Below are positions 33,119-40,411 of a stretch of 40,411 nucleotides of DNA, in pieces. How positions within the stretch are numbered: the first letter of the stretch is position 1; each line of letters opens with the position of its first letter. The notes beneath the pieces were generated by a model. The model had not been told where the DNA came from and did not search any database. It saw only the letters and a program-made list of their open reading frames with translations. The translations under genes and the position numbers were made by a program. The stretch is taken from assembly GCA_944324555.1 (NCBI GenBank), contig CALUWU010000009.1, positions 1 through 40,411 on the forward strand, written 5' to 3'. This stretch comes from an uncultured Desulfovibrio sp. (GTDB taxonomy: Bacteria > Desulfobacterota > Desulfovibrionia > Desulfovibrionales > Desulfovibrionaceae).

Positions 33119-34645
33119 CTAGAATGTGTAGCCAACGTAAAGGGTTGCCTTCCAGAGGTCCTGCATGGCCGCGGAGTCGCCCAGATAGGTCTTGTCCGAC
33201 GCCTGCCAGGTTCCGTGGTCGAGCATGTTGACGACGTAGCCGAGCTGAAGGCCGACCGTCATGTTTTCGGAAGCCTTGAAATAGGAGTCGAAGTTGAATT
33301 CAAGCAGCGCGTCGTTCCGCGTAAGGTAATAGCCGTTGTAGCCTCGGGGGGCGCTGTTGTCGATGAACTGGGCTTCAACGTCGTTGCGCTTGTTCGCGTA
33401 GCGAACCATCTTCGGGCTGTTTGTGCCGCCGATATAGATGGCGCGGAACGTGTGCTTGAGGTCTTCGATAAAGCTCATGTCGCGCAGGCGCAGCGCGACG
33501 CCCCAGGTTCCGACAAGGTTGCAGCTCCAGTCCACATAGCCCGTGGGGAACGGCGTATTGCCGCCAAGGGTGGAGGAAAACTTGCTCCAGGGGGCTATGG
33601 AGGGCATGCGCTCGGAGCCGTTTTTCAGATTGCCGTCGTCGCCGCTGGCATACCAGGCGAAGACGCCGGGAATACCCCAGTCCATCTTGTATTCCGCCAG
33701 GGCGCTGACGACCCAGCCCTCGCGCCGCGTGCCGGCCCTTTCCTGATAGGCGTCGCCGTAGACGCCGACGTCGTAGCGCCCCATCTTTTCGACGTATCCG
33801 TAGTTGATATCGAATTCAAAGTTCCAGGGGTCGAAGGCGGTTATGCCCACGGGCAGCCCTGCCCAGAACATGCTCCCCCAGGCCTTGGAAGTGTCGCCCG
33901 CGATCCGGTAGCCGAAGGGATTGGAGCCGAGCGTGCTTGTAGGCCAGCCGTCGTTCCATATTTTCTGCGGATTGTCGCCGTTCAGTACGTGCCTGCCGCG
34001 CATGCCGTACATGACCCAGGGGGTCGCTTCCACGCCGGAAAGACTCATGGGAAGCGTCAGGCCGAACAGATCCATATTGTCGAGATAGCCCGCCCCGCGC
34101 CCGTCGGTCGCGCCCTGATAATTGTCGTTGAAGGGGCGCAGCCAGAAGCCCGTCAGGGATACCTGCTCGCTCAGCGGCGCGGAAGCGGTAATGCCGGCCA
34201 CGTCCAGATTTTCAATGACCAGCCCTCCCAGCAGGTTGGAGCGCCGGGGCAGGTTGATGTTCTGGATACCCATGCGGATCTTGAGATCCGTCCGGGGGAC
34301 GAGCCAGTCAAGATAGCCCTGCCGCACCTTGACGATGGCGCCGTCGGCGCCCATGGCCGCCCCCTGCGAGGCGCGGCCCCAGAGCTGATTGCCTATTTCA
34401 AAGTAGACGGTTCCCGAAAGGGCTTCGGAGGCAACCGCATCCAGTTGCAGACGAATGCGCTGACGGGCGTCAAAGGTATCGTTGGAATTGACGCGGCGGT
34501 TTCCGAGCTTTTCAACCAGATTCTTCTGGCCGGCGCTGAAGCTGAATTGCCACAGGCCCTTGGTTTTGAATTCCACGGCGTCGGCCGGAACGGTCGAGAG
34601 ACAGGCGAGAAAACCCAGAACCATCGCTGTCGTATGCTTTTTCAT
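33119..34645 (-). CDS. Outer-membrane homotrimeric porin
   Basis: A 508-residue precursor with a signal peptide (about 1-23, ending VPADA) and alternating beta-strand patterns to a C-terminal phenylalanine (TLYVGYTF), the assembly signal for outer-membrane barrels. It matches the Desulfovibrio homotrimeric porin family (long N-terminal FKTKGLWQFSFSAGQKN, then DARQRIRLQLDAVASEALSGTVYFEIG). It likely lets small anionic substrates into the periplasm. It follows the SLC13-type permease after 72 bases in the same direction, so outer- and inner-membrane steps are probably made together. Confidence 0.88.
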   Translation of the reverse strand: MKKHTTAMVLGFLACLSTVPADAVEFKTKGLWQFSFSAGQKNLVEKLGNRRVNSNDTFDARQRIRLQLDAVASEALSGTVYFEIGNQLWGRASQGAAMGADGAIVKVRQGYLDWLVPRTDLKIRMGIQNINLPRRSNLLGGLVIENLDVAGITASAPLSEQVSLTGFWLRPFNDNYQGATDGRGAGYLDNMDLFGLTLPMSLSGVEATPWVMYGMRGRHVLNGDNPQKIWNDGWPTSTLGSNPFGYRIAGDTSKAWGSMFWAGLPVGITAFDPWNFEFDINYGYVEKMGRYDVGVYGDAYQERAGTRREGWVVSALAEYKMDWGIPGVFAWYASGDDGNLKNGSERMPSIAPWSKFSSTLGGNTPFPTGYVDWSCNLVGTWGVALRLRDMSFIEDLKHTFRAIYIGGTNSPKMVRYANKRNDVEAQFIDNSAPRGYNGYYLTRNDALLEFNFDSYFKASENMTVGLQLGYVVNMLDHGTWQASDKTYLGDSAAMQDLWKATLYVGYTF

Positions 34646-34717
34646 GGCGTCCTCTTTTTCCGAGGTCCGGCCGCCCGCAGGGGGCGGCGGAACCGGGGCG
34701 AATGCTGTAACGATGTT

Positions 34718-36169
34718 CTAGAAAATGAATCCCATGAGCGGCAGACCGACGCCGATATAAAGAAGCAGCACCATGACGACGATAGCCCAGCCGTATCTGA
34801 CAATTTCCGAGGGAGAAACCCAGTCCTTGTTGCCGAAGAGCACGGCGGAATAGATGGAGCCCGCCGGGGTCAGTATGGCCATATGGAGAATAAAGATGAT
34901 GAACGTGGCCACGGCCTCGAAATCGCCGCCGCTTTGCTGGCAGAAATACTGCATGACGGGCATGAGCAGCACGCCGACGACGCCGTTGTTGGCAACCTGG
35001 GTAATCAGGCAGGAGGTTGTGGCGAGAATGGCCACGAACATGGTAAAGGACGTTCCCTGCGCTATGGGTTCCAGCGACTGCGCCATGAAGCGCGTGATGC
35101 CGGTGGATTCGTCCATCATGGCCCCGGAAATGGCCATGGCCATGCTTACGAGAACATAAATCTGCCAGTTGACATACTTTGCGGCAATCTGCTTGAAACT
35201 GAAGATGGGCTTGCCGTCGCAGCGGACGACGCTCAGGGCCACGATAAACAGCAGACAGACGCCGATGGGGCCGATGCGCGCCAGCAGATCGACGGCGGCG
35301 ATACTGCGCGGCAGCATGCTGGGGAGCATGACAAGGACAAGAAAGCCCGTCAGCACGCCGGCCATGATCTTCTGCTCGGCGTTCATGGGCGGCAGCTTTT
35401 CCCTGTTGAAACGCTCTATGGAAATATCCTGAATGCGGGACATGTCCGGCCTGAAGACAAACTTGATCAACAGCGCGTAGCATACGACGCCCAGCGAGCA
35501 GATAATAAAGCCGAAAAGCATGTACTTCAGATAATCCATCGGCACGCCGGCGACCTTTTCATAAGCGCCCACCATCATGAGGGCCGAGCCGGTAAAGGGC
35601 TTGGCTCCCTGGCCGGAAATGGCCCCGAACAGGGTTCCGACGACCATCACGGCGGTGTAGGCGTCGCCCTTCCTGTAGCCGACGTCCTCCAGAACCTTGT
35701 AGAGAATGGCCCACATGAAGAGCAGCGCGGGCAGCACGCTGGCCGACAGGGCCGAAAGCACATAGGTTGCGTAGATGAAGATAAAGCTGAACATGACGGG
35801 CTTGCCGTTGATGCATTTGCGCGTCAGGAACCAGCGGCTGATATAGGTGATGATGCCCGATTCCTGAATGGCGCCGAACAGGATCATGGCAAAAAGAATC
35901 AGGGTCGGAACCCGGTCGCCAAACGACATGTGCACCACCCTGGCCAGCGGCGCGTACCCGCTGATGACGATGGCCACGATGCCGAGCAGGCTGGACCACA
36001 CAAGATCGGTAAACGACCACAGAAAAATCATGCCGATGAAGATGCCGAGCACGCGCATCCCCAGCGGCGTAATGGGTTCGATGGGGGGCAGACTGCCAAA
36101 ACCGAAAATAAGCAGCAGGCCGATACAGGTAACAACGGCGTGTCGAACAAGCCTTGAAGTTTCTGGCAT
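34718..36169 (-). CDS. SLC13/DASS-type anion permease
   Basis: A 483-residue inner-membrane protein with about 11-12 segments. The fold-repeat hairpins are recognisable as SALSASVLPALLFMWAIL with GAISGQGAKPFTGSALMM and, in the second half, TSCLITQVANNGVVGVLLMPVM. These match the SxT/N-containing clamshell of divalent anion:sodium symporters, which carry dicarboxylates, sulfate or sulfonate-like anions. Substrate unknown. Its own sigma-70-like promoter with a palindrome lies at 36217-36253. Context with the porin and the flavoprotein operon suggests uptake of the substrate or electron acceptor. Confidence 0.85.
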   Translation of the reverse strand: MPETSRLVRHAVVTCIGLLLIFGFGSLPPIEPITPLGMRVLGIFIGMIFLWSFTDLVWSSLLGIVAIVISGYAPLARVVHMSFGDRVPTLILFAMILFGAIQESGIITYISRWFLTRKCINGKPVMFSFIFIYATYVLSALSASVLPALLFMWAILYKVLEDVGYRKGDAYTAVMVVGTLFGAISGQGAKPFTGSALMMVGAYEKVAGVPMDYLKYMLFGFIICSLGVVCYALLIKFVFRPDMSRIQDISIERFNREKLPPMNAEQKIMAGVLTGFLVLVMLPSMLPRSIAAVDLLARIGPIGVCLLFIVALSVVRCDGKPIFSFKQIAAKYVNWQIYVLVSMAMAISGAMMDESTGITRFMAQSLEPIAQGTSFTMFVAILATTSCLITQVANNGVVGVLLMPVMQYFCQQSGGDFEAVATFIIFILHMAILTPAGSIYSAVLFGNKDWVSPSEIVRYGWAIVVMVLLLYIGVGLPLMGFIF

Positions 36170-36223
36170 TGCCTTGCACTCCTTGCAGCAGGCTGAATGC
36201 GTTTATGCCGCTGTGCCAAAGGA

Positions 36224-36253
36224 ATTATAACACCTGAAATATTCAATATTTCA
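36224..36253 (-). promoter_or_regulatory. Permease promoter with overlapping palindromic operator
   Basis: On the minus strand TATAAT (36229-36224) is a consensus -10. Upstream, in the -35 area, lies TGAAATATT-C-AATATTTCA (36235-36253), a perfect 9-bp inverted repeat. A dimeric activator or repressor is likely; I cannot name it. Confidence 0.65.
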
Positions 36254-36337
36254 ATATATATGTTTTATTCAGGCGACAACGCTTCCTTATCGACAGCACG
36301 ATGGCGGCGATTGCCTCTTCTTTTCCGAAGTAAGGGC

Positions 36338-36371
36338 GCCGCGCGGCGCAAGGCGCATCACGCCGCGCGGC
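36338..36371. terminator. Possible terminator after the ferredoxin gene
   Basis: GCCGCGCGGC occurs at 36338-36347 and 36362-36371, forming a 10-bp stem with a 14-base loop, about 27 bases past the ferredoxin stop. There is no T tract. Confidence 0.4.
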
Positions 36372-36397
36372 AGCCGGACGCGGGGTCGGAAACCGCG

Positions 36398-36610
36398 TCA
36401 CACAAGGGTGTAGAGGGGGAATTCAAAGCTGATGGCGTCCGAGGGGCAGCTTATGCGGCAGTTGCCGCAGTGCCAGCACTCGAACTTGTATTCCTCGATG
36501 ACATGCGGCGTCTTGTCTTCCTTCTTGTTCAGGTCAAGGATATAGGCGGGACAGTCCCGCACGCACATGCCGCAACGAATGCATTTTTCACTGTCGAATA
36601 CGGGAGGCAT
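36398..36610 (-). CDS. Two-cluster ferredoxin, AprB-like but short
   Basis: A 70-residue protein with two complete 4Fe-4S motifs, CIRCGMCVRDCP (about 10-21) and CWHCGNCRISCP (about 45-56), in the arrangement of the ferredoxin half of APS reductase beta. It lacks the roughly 80-residue AprB tail that wraps AprA. It starts 20 bases after the AprA-like gene with GGAGAGAG before the ATG, so the pair presumably forms a heterodimer passing electrons to the FAD. Confidence 0.92.
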   Translation of the reverse strand: MPPVFDSEKCIRCGMCVRDCPAYILDLNKKEDKTPHVIEEYKFECWHCGNCRISCPSDAISFEFPLYTLV

Positions 36611-36630
36611 AACGATTCTCTCTCCGGGTA

Positions 36631-38295
36631 TCAGTCGTTTTGTTCCAGCCAGAAGAATTCCGGCTTTCCATCGACGAGCCTTGCGGCAAGGGCCTTGTCC
36701 AGCGCGGGATCAAGGTTCGGATAGTCGGAAAGCTTGTACATGCCGCGTCCGCTTTCCTTGCGTTGCAGGCACATGCCAAGATGCAGCCTGCACAGTTCCA
36801 GCAGATCGAAGGCTTCGCGCAGCCGCATGAGATCGTGGAGATTGGCGGCCTTGACCCTGTTCTTGTACGAGGCGATGAGGTCCAGACGTTCCAGGGCCAG
36901 ACGCATGCCCGGCATGTTGCGCCGGAAACCGGCGTAATAGTCCATGACCTGCCGGATGGGATTTTCAAATTCCATGTAGCTCAGGGCCGTGGGCGACGTG
37001 TTTTCAAGGGGGGCCATGTCGGCGCGCATGCAGGCTTCAATTTCGCCTTCGTCGAGGCGGCCGAGCGGCGCTCCGGCCGCGTCGTCGGCGGCGTGGCCGG
37101 CGGCCGTGTAGCCGCCGCACATGGCGCCGGAAAAGCTGGTGAAGTTGCAGCCGGCGAACAGCCCCTTGACGGTCGTTTCCAGACGGTCGTCGGCCAGCAG
37201 CATGCCGGAAAGGGCGATTTCGCCAATTTCCACTTCCAGGGGCCGGGCATGGAAGTCGATGCCGCGCGCGGCGCAGTAGTCGAGGTAGGTTTCCTTGTCC
37301 GCCGGCATGAGAACGTATTGCAGATGGCGCACGTCTTCCTTGCTCAGGTGGCGCATGTCCATGTAGAAGGGCGGGCCGTAACCCTCAAGCATTTCCTGCT
37401 CGGTGCCCATGATCTGATTGCGGCGCTTGCCGTTTTCCCACATGGGATCATACTTGCCCATGAAGCGGTCGCCGAGCGCGTTGAGTTCGTGGCCGCCCAT
37501 GTTGTTGATGCCGTTCATGCCGGGCGCTCCCCAGCTCTTGGGAAGCATGGTGGTACGGCCGGCGATATCGCAGTTGATGAGGGTCGCGCCGATCTGATAG
37601 GCCAGCGTGAAGTAGCTCCCCGTGGTAAAGGGAGAGAACCAGCAGTTGAAGGGATTGTTCGTGGAATTGTTGCCCGCGCGCTGGGCGTGCCAGCCGAAGC
37701 TGTCCACGGCCGTCCGGCAGGCCACGGCCACGGTTTTGCCCGTGCGGACATTGAAGCCCATGCAGCCGGCGATGCGGCCGTTTGCGGCAAACAGGCGGGT
37801 AACGTTGATATCGTCGAGGATGGCGACGCCGGGCAGCTTGCGAATCTTCTTTGCCAGATTGCGCTTGATGGTGCGGCCGTTGACGATATGCAGCCACCAT
37901 GCGCCGGGCTGTCCGAAGCCGACGGAGCGGAAGGGGCGGCCGCCCTCTCCGGGTTTGAATTCCGTGCCGACTTCCTTCAGCACGGCAAGACAGGGAGCGA
38001 AGGCGTCGTGCCACTGCTCAAGCTGCGCGCGCCTGTAGCCGTAGGCCGACTTCATATAGAAATCGACGAAGCTCTCCAGATTGTCGTGCGGTTCCTCGGT
38101 ATCCAGAACGGCCATGAAGTGGTCGTTGCCGCCGCCGAGAGAACCGGAGCTTTCCAGCGTCCCCTTGCCGACGACAAGGGCGTCGCATCCCTTTTCCGCG
38201 GCCTTGAGCGCGGCGCCCACGCCGGAAGCGCCGGAACCGAGAATGAGCAGGTCCGTCTCGTAGAGCGTTCCCCAGGGCTTTTCGATGGCATTCAT
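36631..38295 (-). CDS. AprA-like FAD-dependent oxidoreductase
   Basis: A 554-residue member of the fumarate reductase/APS reductase flavoprotein superfamily. The FAD dinucleotide motif LILGSGASGVGAALKAAEKG is at about 17-36. The middle and C-terminal thirds resemble AprA (NNMGGHELNALGDRFMGKYDP, FYMDMRHLSKEDVRHLQYVLM, YLDYCAARGIDF, TTVKGLFAGCNFTSFSGAMCGGYTAAGHAA). Motifs I expect around the AprA active site are altered: GGGNDHF where AprA has AQGLSAIN, and no His in EIALSGMLL where AprA has MGSH. It is therefore unlikely to reduce APS. Start at 38295 with AAAGGAG. First gene of a sigma-54-dependent operon with the ferredoxin. Confidence 0.85.
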   Translation of the reverse strand: MNAIEKPWGTLYETDLLILGSGASGVGAALKAAEKGCDALVVGKGTLESSGSLGGGNDHFMAVLDTEEPHDNLESFVDFYMKSAYGYRRAQLEQWHDAFAPCLAVLKEVGTEFKPGEGGRPFRSVGFGQPGAWWLHIVNGRTIKRNLAKKIRKLPGVAILDDINVTRLFAANGRIAGCMGFNVRTGKTVAVACRTAVDSFGWHAQRAGNNSTNNPFNCWFSPFTTGSYFTLAYQIGATLINCDIAGRTTMLPKSWGAPGMNGINNMGGHELNALGDRFMGKYDPMWENGKRRNQIMGTEQEMLEGYGPPFYMDMRHLSKEDVRHLQYVLMPADKETYLDYCAARGIDFHARPLEVEIGEIALSGMLLADDRLETTVKGLFAGCNFTSFSGAMCGGYTAAGHAADDAAGAPLGRLDEGEIEACMRADMAPLENTSPTALSYMEFENPIRQVMDYYAGFRRNMPGMRLALERLDLIASYKNRVKAANLHDLMRLREAFDLLELCRLHLGMCLQRKESGRGMYKLSDYPNLDPALDKALAARLVDGKPEFFWLEQND

Positions 38296-38347
38296 GTGAA
38301 CTCCTTTGCAAGATGTTCTTCTTGCCCCATTGGTTTGCGAAAAAATG

Positions 38348-38363
38348 AGCAAGGAAGATGCCA
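38348..38363 (-). promoter_or_regulatory. Sigma-54 (-24/-12) promoter of the AprA-like operon
   Basis: On the minus strand TGGCAT-CTTCC-TTGCT (38363-38348) matches TGGCAC-N5-TTGCW with one change. Transcription should begin near 38338, giving a leader of about 43 bases before the ATG. Confidence 0.85.
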
Positions 38364-38380
38364 AAGGAGTCAGTTTTTAA

Positions 38381-38393
38381 TAATATATTGATA
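38381..38393 (-). promoter_or_regulatory. Consensus IHF site
   Basis: TATCAA-TATA-TTA on the minus strand fits WATCAANNNNTTR exactly and sits in an AT tract between the sigma-54 promoter and the upstream palindromes, where DNA bending is needed. Confidence 0.7.
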
Positions 38394-38441
38394 TTAAACA
38401 GATAATTTTCAATACTCTCAATTTCTTCCGCCCCTGATTAT

Positions 38442-38496
38442 CAGAAAATATTCTGTTTATCAGATTTTTTTCTGATACTCTCAGAAAATATTCCGA
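38442..38496. promoter_or_regulatory. Three palindromic upstream activator sites
   Basis: Site A CAGAAAATATTCTG (38442-38455); site B TATCAGA-N6-TCTGATA (38458-38477); site C TCAGAAAATATTCCGA (38481-38496). Centres are 19 and 21 bases apart, about two helical turns, and lie about 110-150 bases upstream of the predicted start. Expected binding sites of the adjacent RtcR-like activator, which they may also autoregulate. Confidence 0.78.
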
Positions 38497-38560
38497 TATT
38501 AGCATCAACGAACGGCTCCTTGCGCCCTTTTCCCCATTCTCTTCCCCGAGCGCCTCCGCC

Positions 38561-40249
38561 ATGAAACCCAAAATCCTTTTCGCCACCATTCCCGTCGATT
38601 ATCCGTATCGTTCAAGCGAGGAACGCCGCGCCAGCTGGGCGCAGATCGTCACCCTCCTGCGGCTGGAAGATTTCCCCGTGCAGCGCCTTCACCTGTTCGT
38701 CAATCCCGGCAACCGGCACAACGTCAAGCTCTTCTACCGGGAACTGAAATCCGCGGCGCCGCACGTCAGGCTCAAGTTCATCATCGTTCGCACGGAAAAG
38801 AATTTCAGCATTGCGACGTTCATGAACAGTTACGGCTTTTTCTGCGACTGGTTTTGCCGCTACCGCTTCGATACCGAGCGATACGACTACTTTTTCTATT
38901 TTTCACGCGGCAATCTCTTTGTGCACGCCTTCATGATCACCGTCCTGATCAACCTGCACAAGCTGCCCTGCGGCATCCTGCACCTGCGGCGGAACCTGGA
39001 AGGAAACGGCCCGGAATGGCAGGCGCAGCCCTACGACGCGCATATCGGCAAATGGATTGCCGATATCAGCCGTTACGAACGCCGGCGGTGCGACGCGCAG
39101 ACGCTGCTCAAGTCTTCCATTCCCACCTGCAACGCCCGTTTCAACAGGCTGATTCGCGACATTGAACACGTCGCGCTTCACTCTTCCGCCCCGGTGCTGC
39201 TGCTCGGCCCCACCGGCTCCGGCAAGTCCCAGCTCGCCAGACGCATTTACGAACTGCGCCGCCGCGCCGGGCGCATTCGCGGCGACTTCGTGTCTCTCAA
39301 CTGCGCCACGCTGGAGCCGGCCAGCGCCCATTCAACCCTGTTCGGGCATGTGAAGGGGGCGTTTACCGGCGCGGCGGGCGCGCGCAAGGGGCTGCTCAAG
39401 ATGGCAGACGGCGGCGTCCTTTTTCTCGACGAAGTCGGCGAGCTCGCCCCGGACATGCAGGCGCGCCTTCTCAAGGCGCTGGAGGAACGCAGCTATCTTC
39501 CTCTCGGTTCGGATACGGAAGTACGCAGCGACTTTCAGCTCATCTGCGCCACAAACCGCAATCTTCAGGAGGCCGTCCGTTCCGGGGCTTTCCGTCAGGA
39601 CCTTCTGGCGCGCATCGATCTCTGGTCGTTCGAGCTGCCCGGCCTTGCGGAACGCAAGGAAGACATTGCCCCCAACATAGACTTTGAACTGGGGCGGCTG
39701 CGGGAAGAAATGGGGCTTTTCGTGGACTTCACGCCGTCGGCGCGGCAACGCTACCAGAACTTTGCCGTTTCGCCGGAAGCGACCTGGCCCGAAAACTTCC
39801 GCACGCTCATGTCCAGCGTCGAGCGCATGGCCACCTATTCCCTGCACGGCGTCATTGACGACGAGATCGTGGAAAGAGAACTGGAACTGCTGCGATCCCG
39901 CTGGCGCGAAGGAGCGGCCCCCGCGCCCGCGCCCGCGCCGCCCTCCGGCGACGAAACGCGCTTTCCCCTTCAGGCCGCGCTGGCGGCGCAAGGGCTGCTG
40001 CCGCCCCTGTCGGAGCGCGACCTTTTCGATGCGGCGCAGCTGGAGGAAGTGCTCGCCGTCTGCCGGGAAAGCGCCACGCGCTCGGAGGCGGGGCGCCGCC
40101 TCTTTGCCTGCTCCAGACAGCGCAAGGGCCGTACGGACGACACGGCGCGCCTCAACAAGTATCTGAAAAGCCGCGGCCTCGACTGGGAAGCGCTGGAAAT
40201 TCTGCGACCCCGCGCTCAGGCGGCGGAACCCTCCGAAAAGAATTTATAA
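38561..40249 (+). CDS. RtcR-family sigma-54 activator with divergent sensor domain
   Basis: A 562-residue bacterial enhancer-binding protein. The N-terminal sensor spans about 1-185, where RtcR has its CARF domain. The AAA+ domain spans about 195-440, with Walker A GPTGSGKS (216-223), GAFTGA (266-271), Walker B VLFLDE (286-291) and FRQDLLARID (344-353). The C-terminus has a helix-turn-helix of RtcR type (RSEAGRRLFACSRQRKGRTDDTARLNKYL). The AAA+ and DNA-binding parts resemble E. coli RtcR closely, from memory. The sensor instead has YDYFFYFSRGNLFVHAF where E. coli has a THR/SER-rich ITTGTH motif. No rtcA or rtcB is present in the window. It is divergent from the AprA-like operon. Confidence 0.9.
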   Translation: MKPKILFATIPVDYPYRSSEERRASWAQIVTLLRLEDFPVQRLHLFVNPGNRHNVKLFYRELKSAAPHVRLKFIIVRTEKNFSIATFMNSYGFFCDWFCRYRFDTERYDYFFYFSRGNLFVHAFMITVLINLHKLPCGILHLRRNLEGNGPEWQAQPYDAHIGKWIADISRYERRRCDAQTLLKSSIPTCNARFNRLIRDIEHVALHSSAPVLLLGPTGSGKSQLARRIYELRRRAGRIRGDFVSLNCATLEPASAHSTLFGHVKGAFTGAAGARKGLLKMADGGVLFLDEVGELAPDMQARLLKALEERSYLPLGSDTEVRSDFQLICATNRNLQEAVRSGAFRQDLLARIDLWSFELPGLAERKEDIAPNIDFELGRLREEMGLFVDFTPSARQRYQNFAVSPEATWPENFRTLMSSVERMATYSLHGVIDDEIVERELELLRSRWREGAAPAPAPAPPSGDETRFPLQAALAAQGLLPPLSERDLFDAAQLEEVLAVCRESATRSEAGRRLFACSRQRKGRTDDTARLNKYLKSRGLDWEALEILRPRAQAAEPSEKNL

Positions 40250-40294
40250 AAAACAACATCTTACATCTTGAAACACTTTTTCCTAAAAAAATGC

Positions 40295-40323
40295 TTGCCA
40301 AGCGCTCCGGCTTCGCGTAGAAA
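40295..40323 (+). promoter_or_regulatory. tRNA-Leu promoter
   Basis: TTGCCA (40295-40300), a 17-base spacer and TAGAAA (40318-40323), ending 10 bases before the mature tRNA. Confidence 0.55.
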
Positions 40324-40333
40324 GCCTTTTGTC

Positions 40334-40411
40334 GCCGAGGTGGTGGAACTGGTAGACACGCTATCTTGAGGGGGTAGTGGCAATTGCTGTGCGGGTTCGA
40401 GTCCCGCCCTC
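40334..40411 (+). tRNA. tRNA-Leu(GAG), cut at its 3' end by the window edge
   Basis: The acceptor 5' strand is GCCGAGG. The anticodon stem CTATC/GGTAG encloses loop TTGAGGG, giving anticodon GAG (reads CUC/CUU). A long variable arm (class II, as expected for Leu) follows. T arm GCGGG-TTCGAGT-CCCGC is complete, and only the first four bases of the 3' acceptor strand are present. It lies 84 bases after the RtcR-like gene. Confidence 0.95.

Noticed and set aside
33215-36157. A 980-codon open frame on the plus strand opposite the porin and permease
   Set aside because: It is the antisense of two genes with clear families, is His/Gly/Asp-rich without domains, and arises from high-GC codon bias.
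36200-36220. Half of a sigma-54 element (TGGCAC) upstream of the permease
   Set aside because: No TTGC is found at the -12 position, and a consensus TATAAT lies just upstream.
1-40411. CRISPR arrays, insertion sequences or prophage genes
   Set aside because: No regularly spaced repeats, transposase or phage structural genes were seen; the only recombinase is chromosomal XerC.

Overview
The window is GC-rich (about 60-65% by eye) chromosomal DNA. It most resembles a sulfate- or sulfite-reducing member of the Desulfovibrionaceae (Desulfovibrio/Bilophila-like). The evidence is a Desulfovibrio-type homotrimeric porin, an AprA-like flavoprotein with a small ferredoxin, the arrangement xseA - M23 peptidase - xseB - ispA - dxs, and a sirohydrochlorin/heme cluster (precorrin-2 dehydrogenase - CcsA-like - hemA). 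This assignment is from memory of gene families and orders; no search was run.

Layout. 1-51: first codons of a manganese-dependent inorganic pyrophosphatase (minus). 552-4412 (minus): cpoB-like lipoprotein, dprA, xerC, osmC. 4558-5667 (plus): unknown eight-helix membrane protein. 5918-8430 (minus): two overlapping glycosyltransferases. 8622-11761 (plus): precorrin-2 dehydrogenase, CcsA-like protein, hemA, small unknown gene. 11989-13059: tilS. 13060-13991: accessory island with a compact type I toxin-antitoxin-like locus between long direct repeats. 13992-19410 (minus): xseA, M23 peptidase, xseB, ispA, dxs. 19453-21896 (minus): diguanylate cyclase and a periplasmic solute-binding protein. 22109-24912 (minus): ispG-proS. 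25394-26981 (plus): three exported proteins of FlgO-like type. 27119-29293 (plus): ychF and trmJ. 29829-32836 (minus): DUF1786 protein, PaaK-like CoA ligase, DUF456 membrane protein. 33119-36169 (minus): SLC13-type permease and porin. 36398-38295 (minus): AprA-like flavoprotein and ferredoxin. 38561-40249 (plus): divergent RtcR-family sigma-54 activator. 40334-end: tRNA-Leu(GAG), cut by the window edge.

Two systems stand out. (1) At 13253-13525 a 28-residue hydrophobic peptide has a very strong but hairpin-sequestered ribosome binding site. Its predicted mRNA has 15-base complementary 5' and 3' ends, and a predicted antisense RNA of about 100 nt covers the start region and ends in a T7 terminator. 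This is the architecture of a type I toxin-antitoxin locus with a hok/aapA-like long-range lock. (2) At 38296-40249 an RtcR-like activator, with a sensor domain that does not keep the CARF-type motif I recall from E. coli RtcR, faces a metabolic operon instead of rtcBA. The spacer holds a -24/-12 promoter, a consensus IHF site and three palindromic upstream sites. The operon encodes an AprA-like flavoprotein and a two-cluster ferredoxin, next to a permease, porin, CoA ligase and DUF1786 gene that could form a substrate-uptake and activation pathway.

A family of long hairpin repeats (arms TTGAGGGGGAAG.. or TTGGGGGGAAGG..) recurs at least eight times, nearly always just after a stop codon, and dominates the non-coding DNA.
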